Shown here: in pieces, positions 32,371 through 37,830 of the stretch
Layout of the letters: every line of letters begins with the position of its first letter
Position numbering within the stretch: the first letter of the stretch is position 1
Assembly (NCBI RefSeq): GCF_016745505.1
Contig: NZ_JAERUC010000088.1
Coordinates: 1-37,830, forward strand
Source of the DNA: Streptomyces silvae
GTDB lineage: Bacteria > Actinomycetota > Actinomycetes > Streptomycetales > Streptomycetaceae
Length of the DNA: 37,830 nucleotides
Reading direction: 5' to 3'
Notes under the pieces: generated by a model
Told to the model about the DNA's origin: nothing
What the model saw: the letters and a program-made list of their open reading frames with translations, nothing else
The model's database searches: none
Position numbers and translations under genes: made by a program

Positions 32371-33581
32371 GAGCGCTCCTTGGAGTCCGAGGGGGAAACG
32401 GGTGTCGCCACTGCGGGGGCCGCCACCCCGGCGGGGGCCGCTGCCACCGCGGGCGGGGTCACGCCGGTGGGCAGGGGCGCCACCGCGGCGGGCAGCAGGC
32501 CGATCAGCACGGCGGCGGCGGGCCACAGCGGGAGTACGGGGGCCGCGAGCGGGACGACGCCCGGGTGCAGGGCGTCCGGGGCCGAGGCGCCCGCCCAGAT
32601 CATCGCCGCCGCGACGGCCGCGCCCGAGCCCGCGACGAGCCAGGCGCGTACGCCCCAGCGGTCCGGCCGGTAGCGGGTACGCACCGAGCGGCGCCCGCCG
32701 AGCCTGAGCCCCGCCAGCGCGGCGAGCAGCCCGGCCAGCAGCAGCGGCAGCCCGTGCACGGCGCCCTGCGCGGCCAGCAGCCCGTACGTCCCCGCGCAGA
32801 CCCCCAGCAGCCCGCCGAGCGTCAGCACATGGGTGGTGCGGCGGACGGCGGGCGGGACCTGGGCGGTGCGCCCGTACCCCCGCGCGTCCATCGACGCCGC
32901 GACGGCCACCGACCGCTCCAGCGCGCCCTCCAGGACCGGCAGCCCGATCTGGAGCACCGCCCCGATGCCGCCGGTCGGACGGCCGCGCAGCCGGCGGGCG
33001 GTCCGCAGCCGTGCCACGTCCGCGACCATGTTCGGCGCGAACGTCATGGCGACGACGACGGCGACCCCCACCTCGTACAGGGCGCCCGGCAGCGACTTCA
33101 GCAGCCGGGCCGGGTTGGCCAGCGAGTTCGCCGCGCCGATGCAGATCAGCAGGGTGGCCAGCTTCGCGCCGTCGTACAGGGCGAAGACCAGCTGTTCCGC
33201 CGTGACCCGGCCGCCGATCCTGACCCCCTGCGCCCAGTCGGGCATCGGCACCTCGGGCAGCGTGAACAGGCCGTGCGTGCCGGGCACCGGGGAGCCGAGG
33301 AGGACGGAGAACACCAGCCGTACGCCGACGACGAACAGCCCGAGCTTGATGAACGCCCCGTACGAACGGGCCCACGGCGCGTCCGTACGGCGGGCCGCCA
33401 CCACGTATCCGGCGACGCCCACCAGCAGCCCGAGCAACAGCGGGTTGGTCGTACGGGAGGCGGCGGTCGCGAGCCCCAGCGCCCACAGCCACCAGGCCCC
33501 GGCCGGCAGGGCGTTGGCGCGGGTCGCCTCGGGGGCGCGCAGGGCAGGGCGGAGCCGGGCCGGGCCCGTGGAGCGGGTCAT
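32367..33581 (-). CDS. ECF transporter transmembrane protein EcfT
   Basis: A 404-residue membrane protein. The EcfT coupling motifs are DVARLRTARRLRGRP, carrying the Ala-Arg-x coupling pattern, and ERSVAVAASMDARGYGR. Five to six helices lie in the first ~270 residues. The remaining ~130 add further hydrophobic segments and a Pro/Ala/Val-rich tail that exceeds the usual 250-280-residue family length. It couples the two ATPase domains to the S component. The start and stop codons overlap neighbours by ATGA. Confidence 0.9.
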   Translation of the reverse strand: MTRSTGPARLRPALRAPEATRANALPAGAWWLWALGLATAASRTTNPLLLGLLVGVAGYVVAARRTDAPWARSYGAFIKLGLFVVGVRLVFSVLLGSPVPGTHGLFTLPEVPMPDWAQGVRIGGRVTAEQLVFALYDGAKLATLLICIGAANSLANPARLLKSLPGALYEVGVAVVVAMTFAPNMVADVARLRTARRLRGRPTGGIGAVLQIGLPVLEGALERSVAVAASMDARGYGRTAQVPPAVRRTTHVLTLGGLLGVCAGTYGLLAAQGAVHGLPLLLAGLLAALAGLRLGGRRSVRTRYRPDRWGVRAWLVAGSGAAVAAAMIWAGASAPDALHPGVVPLAAPVLPLWPAAAVLIGLLPAAVAPLPTGVTPPAVAAAPAGVAAPAVATPVSPSDSKERS

Positions 33582-34261
33582 CGGCGGCGGCGGGCCTGGA
33601 ACACGGCGGCGGCACCCAGGACCAGCACCGCGCCGACACCGGTGAGCACCCCCACCGAGGGGCCGCCGCCGTCGGAGCCGCCGGAGGACGCGTCGTCGCC
33701 GGTGGCGGACGCCGTGGCCGGATCGCCGGACTGTGTGGCACCGGACCCGCCGTCGACCTGCTCACCGCAGCCCGACCGCGGGTAGCCGGAGATCGCGCAC
33801 AGCATCGCGGAGCTGTCGTACCGCAGCGGCTTCGCCACCGCGGCCAGGGCTTCCGCCGTGCTCGCGTCCGGCGCCACCTGGGCACAGGCGGTGCGCAGGG
33901 CGGGCGGCTTCTCGCCGTCCGGTGCGTCCGCCGCCGTCCCCGGGTCGATGACCAGCGCGACCCGCTTCAGGCCGTCCTTGGCCGGGGTGTCGGCGCAGAC
34001 GGCCCCGAAGGCGGGCGCGCGGCGCGGCTGCGCCGAGTCCTGGGAGTCGGCGCTCACCGAGAAACGGAAGCCCTGCACCGCGCCGTCGTCCGGGCGGACC
34101 AGGGAGGGCCCCTGGGTGGCGTACGTCCAGTTCTTCCCGCCGTCGCTCTCCCAGAACGACCAGTAGCGGTAACCGGCCGCCTGCGCGCTCCCCGCGCCCA
34201 GCACGGCCAGGACGGCGCCGACGAGGAGGAGCACCGCCGCGGTCCGCAGCGGGCGCCTCAC
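33578..34261 (-). CDS. Secreted, membrane-tethered SCO2322-like protein
   Basis: A 227-residue protein. A signal peptide (RRPLRTAAVLLLVGAVLAVL...SAQAA, cut near residue 29) precedes an outside domain beginning YRYWSFWESDGGKNWTYATQ, with GPSLVRPDDGAVQGFRFSV following. Cysteines at CADTP, ACAQV and LCAISGYPRSGC may pair. A Ser/Gly/Thr linker and a C-terminal helix with RRRR tether it to the membrane. The Trp/Tyr-rich opening resembles the beta-domain called DUF4430 in transcobalamin-like proteins, but this is my reading. GTG overlaps the toroid stop by 4 nt. I recognise the type as the SCO2322 family of streptomycetes. Confidence 0.75.
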   Translation of the reverse strand: MRRPLRTAAVLLLVGAVLAVLGAGSAQAAGYRYWSFWESDGGKNWTYATQGPSLVRPDDGAVQGFRFSVSADSQDSAQPRRAPAFGAVCADTPAKDGLKRVALVIDPGTAADAPDGEKPPALRTACAQVAPDASTAEALAAVAKPLRYDSSAMLCAISGYPRSGCGEQVDGGSGATQSGDPATASATGDDASSGGSDGGGPSVGVLTGVGAVLVLGAAAVFQARRRR

Positions 34262-35517
34262 AGCTGCTGGTTCTTCCGGCGTCCGCTGAGCAGGAAGCCG
34301 ATGCCGGCGCCGAAGGCGAGGCCGATGCCGATGATCCACCAGAGGCCCAGGCCCTCGTCGTCGCTGCTCGTGTCCGCGGGCCTCGAAGGTGCCGTCGCGG
34401 TCGGCGAGGGCACGGCGGTGGCGGCGGGCGCCGGGCCCGTCGCGTTGAGCTGGCGGACGAGGTCCACGCCGCCGAAGTCCCGGGCGTTGCCGCCGGTCGC
34501 GTGGACGGCGAGGACCAGCTGGGCGGTGGCGGCGGGGCCGCCGTCCTTCGCCCAGCCCTGGGCGTGCTTCTCCAGATAGGTGACCGCCTCGGCGGCCTTG
34601 TCCTTGTGGCCGGACGCCGCCAGCGCCACGACCGCGTCCGCCGTGTTGCCGAAGTCCGGCTGCGGCGCGGACTCCTCGGCGCCCGGCATCGGCGGCAGAT
34701 CCAGGCGCCCCGACCCGGCGAGCGTCTTCGCCAGGTAGTACGCGCCGTTCTGCGCGGACTGCTCGGCGGTGAGGTCCGTGCCCTTGGTGCAGACGGGGGC
34801 CTTCACCGCGTTGGAGTTGCCCGCGGCCATGCCCTTGCCCATCGCGCCGATGACCGCGGCCGCCGTGGCGTCCGCGTTGGCGGTGAGCTTCCCGTCCTTG
34901 TCCGGCTGGTACGCGAACGCCCCGCCGCCCTCGCCCCCGCACGGCAGCGCGAACGTCTGCAGCGCCGTGTACGGCGTCTTCCCGCCCGCCGTGGTGACGT
35001 CGGCGAGCGGCACACCCGCCCGCGCCAGCGCCCCGGTCACGACGGCGGTGGAGTTGGCGTCGCTCGGGCTGCCCGCGTTGTAGCCCCAGCCGCCGTCCTC
35101 GTTCTGCACGGACTTCAGCCAGGTGACCCCGTTGTCCACGACCTCACGGTGCACGGCCAGCTCGACCATGGCCTGGACCGCCGCCGCCGTGGCGTTGGTG
35201 TCCGCGACCGTCTTGTCGTCGCAGGGCTTGGAGGCGTCGCGGTAGGAGGCGAAGGCGCCGCTGTCGCACTGCTGGCCGACGAGCCAGTCCACCGACTTCG
35301 TGGCGGGCGTGACCAGCTCGATCTTCTGGGCCAGGAAGGCCAGCGACTGGCGCCACACCCCGTCGTACGTCGGGTCCTTGGTGCCGTACAGCCCCGCCGG
35401 AAGGTCCGGGGTGGAGGGGGACGGGGACGGACTCGGCGCGGCGACCGCCACCGGGGCGGCCGTTCCACAGAGCACGGCGGTGATCGCGAGCGCTGCCGCG
35501 CGGCGGCGTACGGACAT
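34258..35517 (-). CDS. Secreted alpha/alpha-toroid (prenyltransferase/squalene-oxidase repeat) protein
   Basis: A 419-residue protein. A signal peptide (RRRAAALAITAVLCGTAAPVAVA) and a short Ser/Pro linker precede repeating helical pairs: VDWLVGQQCDSGAFASY, VTWLKSVQNEDGGWGYN, ATAAAVIGAMGKG, NTADAVVALAASGHKD and AVTYLEKHAQGWAKDGG. QNEDGGWGY is the QW-type turn of prenyltransferase and terpene-cyclase toroids. The acidic DxDD cyclase motif is absent, so binding rather than catalysis is likely. A C-terminal helix with GRRKNQQ anchors it. Intrinsic factor and transcobalamin use the same fold. It is the first gene of the ECF operon. ATG at 35517 has GAGAGG 11 nt upstream. Confidence 0.85.
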   Translation of the reverse strand: MSVRRRAAALAITAVLCGTAAPVAVAAPSPSPSPSTPDLPAGLYGTKDPTYDGVWRQSLAFLAQKIELVTPATKSVDWLVGQQCDSGAFASYRDASKPCDDKTVADTNATAAAVQAMVELAVHREVVDNGVTWLKSVQNEDGGWGYNAGSPSDANSTAVVTGALARAGVPLADVTTAGGKTPYTALQTFALPCGGEGGGAFAYQPDKDGKLTANADATAAAVIGAMGKGMAAGNSNAVKAPVCTKGTDLTAEQSAQNGAYYLAKTLAGSGRLDLPPMPGAEESAPQPDFGNTADAVVALAASGHKDKAAEAVTYLEKHAQGWAKDGGPAATAQLVLAVHATGGNARDFGGVDLVRQLNATGPAPAATAVPSPTATAPSRPADTSSDDEGLGLWWIIGIGLAFGAGIGFLLSGRRKNQQL

Positions 35518-35540
35518 GGCGGACTGGGCCTCTCGAATGG

Positions 35541-35578
35541 GGTTTCCCCTGCTCGAGCGGAGCCGAGCGCGTAGGGGT
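35541..35578. repeat. Third copy of the dispersed palindromic repeat
   Basis: The 23 nt at 35545-35567 are identical to 19378-19400 in the PhoD-like gene. On the leftward strand CCCCT/AGGGG and GCTCG/CGAGC can pair, giving a hairpin in the toroid gene leader. An alternative GGGGAAACCCC hairpin competes for the same G run. Confidence 0.8.
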
Positions 35579-35660
35579 TGGGTCGGCGCCGGATTCGCAC
35601 CGGCTTCCCCCTGTACGGGCATGATGACGACCCGCCCACTCTACCGGGGCGCTCCCGGCC
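35578..35660 (-). promoter_or_regulatory. Cobalamin-riboswitch-like element, 3' part apparently replaced
   Basis: On the leftward strand, GGGGAAGCCGGTGCGAATCC followed by GGCGCCGACCC matches the conserved GGAA...CGGTG...AATCCGG...GACCC core of cobalamin riboswitches. GCCGG/CCGGC forms the inner hairpin, and GGGTCG (35628-35633) pairs with CGACCC (35580-35585) as the closing stem. The expected downstream CCGCNACNGT and the B12 box are not seen; the dispersed repeat begins there instead. It lies 60-140 nt before the toroid gene and probably controls the whole ECF operon. Confidence 0.68.
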
Positions 35661-35790
35661 CCCTCCGGGCGGACAGCCGCACCCCGTGGACGAGGGGCCT
35701 TCCCAGCAGGTCAGAGCCCGTGCGAAACTCCGGCGGGGGTCACACGGGCGCGGGCCCGTGCGGGTGCGACGACCGGGTGGGAAGCATTCA

Positions 35791-36300
35791 GTGCGCGGAA
35801 CGGGAAGAGGCACGGCGGCCGCCGCCGTGGCAGCCGGATTCATGACGGTGACGACGGGCTGCGGCCTCATCAGCGACAGCGGGAGCGCCCCGGCCGCCTC
35901 CCCGGAGACGACCCCGCCGTTCACCACGGAGACGGTCGCCGACGAGATAGCCGGCTTCGCACGGGCCGCCGGCCTCCCGCCGGGCGACACCTCCACGGCC
36001 GCGCTGCCGCAGGGCGACTGGCACACGTGCGTCGCCCCGTGGACGGGCTACGCGCCGGCGGCGGACGCCGCCGGCGCGTTCGAGGCGACGGTGCTGCGGC
36101 TGCGGCAGCACGACTGGGAGATCGTCTCCAGCCACGCCGAACGCGACGTCACCTACCGCACCCTCGCCAAGCGGGGCTGGAAGCTGTACGCCCGGTACTA
36201 CGCCGACGCCGACACCGCCAGGACCGTCTCCCTCACCGCGGTCGAGGACGGCTGCCGGCTGCCGGGGAAGATCAGGGCCGGCTACGCGGACCCGGCCTGA
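35791..36300 (+). CDS. Small putative lipoprotein
   Basis: A 169-residue protein. An alanine-rich hydrophobic N-terminus ends in lipobox TTGC (Cys24). The mature part begins with a Ser/Pro linker (SDSGSAPAASPETTPP), then TVADEIAGFARAAGLPPG, DWHTCVAPWTGYAP, VLRLRQHDWEIVSSHAERDV and TAVEDGCRLPG. Two more cysteines may pair. No family is recognised. GTG at 35791 has GGGAAG 6 nt upstream. Its 3' end overlaps the convergent esterase gene by 19 nt. It is divergent from the ECF operon. Confidence 0.72.
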   Translation: MRGTGRGTAAAAVAAGFMTVTTGCGLISDSGSAPAASPETTPPFTTETVADEIAGFARAAGLPPGDTSTAALPQGDWHTCVAPWTGYAPAADAAGAFEATVLRLRQHDWEIVSSHAERDVTYRTLAKRGWKLYARYYADADTARTVSLTAVEDGCRLPGKIRAGYADPA

Positions 36301-37763
36301 CACCCCGAGTCGGCGATCACGAAGTGGCCCGCCGGTGACTCCCGGAGCGTGTGGGTGACGAACACGTTGTACAGCCCCATGTCCTGCTCCGATCCGTTCG
36401 CGTAGGCGTGCCCGCCCGAGGTGTGCGCCCGGCCGGCCGCCACATGCGCGTAGTTCGTCGCGGTGAAGCACCGGGCCGGGGCCGTACCGCCCGACGTCGT
36501 CGCGGTGACGGCCGACGAGCCCGCCCCGGCGGTCCCCGAGGGGTCGGCCGCGGTCACGGAGTAGCGGTAGGAGGTGCCGGCGGTCAGCCCGGTGTCCGTG
36601 AAGGACGTCGAGGCGGTCGTGGTGACCTTCGCGCCGTCGCGGTACACCGTGTAGGAGGCGGCGCCCGTGACCGCGTTCCAGGCCAGTGAGGCGCTGTTGT
36701 CCGTGACCCCGGTGACCTTCAGGCCGGCCGGGGCGGGCAGCCCGCCCCCACCGCCGGGCGTCTCCTTGTCCAGTCCCCAGAACACGCCCGTGTGGTACGC
36801 CGAGCAGATCGTGTTCAGGAAGTACGCGGCGGTCGACCCGCACTGCTCGGCACCCGACCCCGGGCTCACCGGCAGGCCGTGCCCCATGCCGGACACCGAG
36901 AACGTCTCCACGGCGGGCTGCCCGGACGCGTCGTCGTACACGCTCAGGGTGGTGTTGCCGGGCAGGCTCCGGGTGCTGGACGGGGTCTGGCCGATGCCCC
37001 AGACGTCGGTCCACTGGTCGCGCAGCGCCGTCGCGTTGGCCGGGTAGACCGTGTAGTCGGAGGTGCCCTGCCAGATCGCGACCCGGGGCCACGGGCCGGT
37101 CCAGCCCGGGTAGGAGGCGCGGACCTTGTCGCCCCACTGGGCGGGCGACAGCTTCTGCGGGCCCGTCTGGCAGGCCGAGGCCCCGGCCTGGCTGGTGGCG
37201 CACTGCGCGGGCAGCCCGGAGGCCACGGACCCGCCCGCGAAGACGTCCGGGTAGGCGGCGAGCAGATCGGCGGTCATCCCGCCGCCCGCCGACAGCCCGG
37301 TGACGTAGACCCGGCGGCCGTCGGAGCCGTACGTCTGCTTCGCGTACTCGACCATCTGCACGATGGACGCCGCCTCGCCCCGGCCCCGCGTGCTCTCGGC
37401 CTGGTCGAACCAGCCGAAGCAGGACAGCGCGTTGTTCGCCGCGGTGGTCTGCGGGAAGACGACGTCGAAGCCCCAGAGGTCGGCGTACTTGGTCCAGCCC
37501 GAGTTGGTGTAGTACGCGTTCGCCGACTGGGTGCAGCCGTGCAGGGCGACCACCAGGGGCGCTCCGGCCGCGACGCCGTCGGGGGTGTAGGCGAACATCT
37601 GGAGGTTGCCGGGGTTCGAGCCGAAGCCGGTGACCTGCTGGAGTCCGGCGGCGGCCGGGGCCGCGGGCGCGGCGGCCGCGGAGACCGGCTGCGCGGCGAG
37701 CAGGGTCAGTACGGCGACGGAGGCGACGCGGCGGAGCAGGCGTCGCAGGATCGGTGGGCGCAC
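36282..37763 (-). CDS. Extracellular PHB-depolymerase-family esterase with FnIII domain
   Basis: A 493-residue secreted enzyme. A signal peptide (LLRRVASVAVLTLLAAQPVSA) leads to a type-1 alpha/beta-hydrolase domain: oxyanion LHGCTQSA (~74), lipase box GLSAGG with Ser158, IWQGTSDYTVYP for the Asp region and SGMGHGLPV for the His. Residues ~340-425 form a fibronectin type III linker (PAGLKVTGVTDNSASLAWNA). The last ~60 residues (RCFTATNYAHVAAGRAH ... DSGCQ) look like the short C-terminal substrate-binding domain of PHB depolymerases and related polysaccharide esterases. GTG at 37763 has GAGGAGG 8 nt upstream. Confidence 0.9.
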   Translation of the reverse strand: MRPPILRRLLRRVASVAVLTLLAAQPVSAAAAPAAPAAAGLQQVTGFGSNPGNLQMFAYTPDGVAAGAPLVVALHGCTQSANAYYTNSGWTKYADLWGFDVVFPQTTAANNALSCFGWFDQAESTRGRGEAASIVQMVEYAKQTYGSDGRRVYVTGLSAGGGMTADLLAAYPDVFAGGSVASGLPAQCATSQAGASACQTGPQKLSPAQWGDKVRASYPGWTGPWPRVAIWQGTSDYTVYPANATALRDQWTDVWGIGQTPSSTRSLPGNTTLSVYDDASGQPAVETFSVSGMGHGLPVSPGSGAEQCGSTAAYFLNTICSAYHTGVFWGLDKETPGGGGGLPAPAGLKVTGVTDNSASLAWNAVTGAASYTVYRDGAKVTTTASTSFTDTGLTAGTSYRYSVTAADPSGTAGAGSSAVTATTSGGTAPARCFTATNYAHVAAGRAHTSGGHAYANGSEQDMGLYNVFVTHTLRESPAGHFVIADSGCQAGSA

Positions 37764-37820
37764 GGTGGGGCCTCCTCGTCGGACGTGCGGGGTCGCGGAA
37801 CGGGGTGGTGCGGACGTACG

Positions 37821-37830
37821 GGGGGGGGGG
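37821..37830. other. Poly-G run at the window end
   Basis: The sequence stops in ten consecutive G residues, directly upstream of the esterase gene. This is either a hypermutable tract in a promoter region or a sequencing/assembly end artefact. Confidence 0.6.

Noticed and set aside
32371..33885. Upstream extension of the EcfA frame to over 1000 codons
   Set aside because: It overlaps the EcfT gene entirely in another frame; Walker A spacing and the AAGGAG site fix the start at 32370.
35518..35622. N-terminal extension of the toroid protein to an ATG at 35622
   Set aside because: The extra codons translate the riboswitch core and the palindromic repeat and would bury the signal peptide.

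Overview
The window is high-GC DNA with codons ending almost always in G or C, frequent GTG starts and 4-nt ATGA/GTGA overlaps. Together with several protein families typical of Streptomyces (FmdB, DUF4097, DUF2277, DUF6194, the SCO2322-like protein, GT87-PAP2 fusions), this points to a Streptomyces chromosome. It looks like an ordinary chromosomal segment rather than a phage or plasmid: I found no integrase, transposase, CRISPR array or rRNA. The last ten bases are a run of G, so the right edge may be a contig end.

Left part (1-7.1 kb): the end of a tellurite/Ter-type nucleoside-metabolite cluster (TRSP domain fused in frame to a StiP/PRTase-PELOTA protein, then a HAD phosphatase), an O-methyltransferase, an FmdB-DUF4383 pair, a long coiled-coil membrane protein and a DUF4097 lipoprotein. 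A tRNA-Val(TAC) with its own terminator follows at 7.1 kb. Downstream of it (7.2-10 kb) lie small, poorly recognisable genes and one RibD/DHFR-like reductase. The middle (10-17.9 kb) holds a double-MerR regulator divergent from a DUF6194 gene, a flavoprotein, an orphan protein with a PD-(D/E)XK-type motif, small membrane proteins, a DUF1254/DUF1214 protein, DUF2277, DedA and DoxX proteins.

The right part holds a PhoD-like phosphatase carrying an in-frame repeat expansion, a secreted HNH nuclease, a FetB/UPF0014 permease, a HAD phosphatase, a zinc-ribbon/peptidoglycan-binding membrane protein, an MFS exporter with a C-terminal winged-helix-like domain, a GNAT enzyme, a serpin and a GT87-PAP2 fusion.

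The most striking locus is the leftward five-gene operon at 29.8-35.5 kb. In transcription order it encodes a secreted alpha/alpha-toroid protein of prenyltransferase/intrinsic-factor type, a secreted SCO2322-like protein, an EcfT permease, a fused double EcfA ATPase and an S component. All four junctions are 4-nt overlaps, and a cobalamin-riboswitch-like element lies in the leader. I read it as a corrinoid capture-and-import system using a bacterial counterpart of the intrinsic factor/transcobalamin architecture. A dispersed palindromic repeat, also found inside the phosphatase gene, occupies the place where the 3' part of the riboswitch would be expected. The window closes with a small lipoprotein gene and a convergent PHB-depolymerase-type esterase with an FnIII domain.
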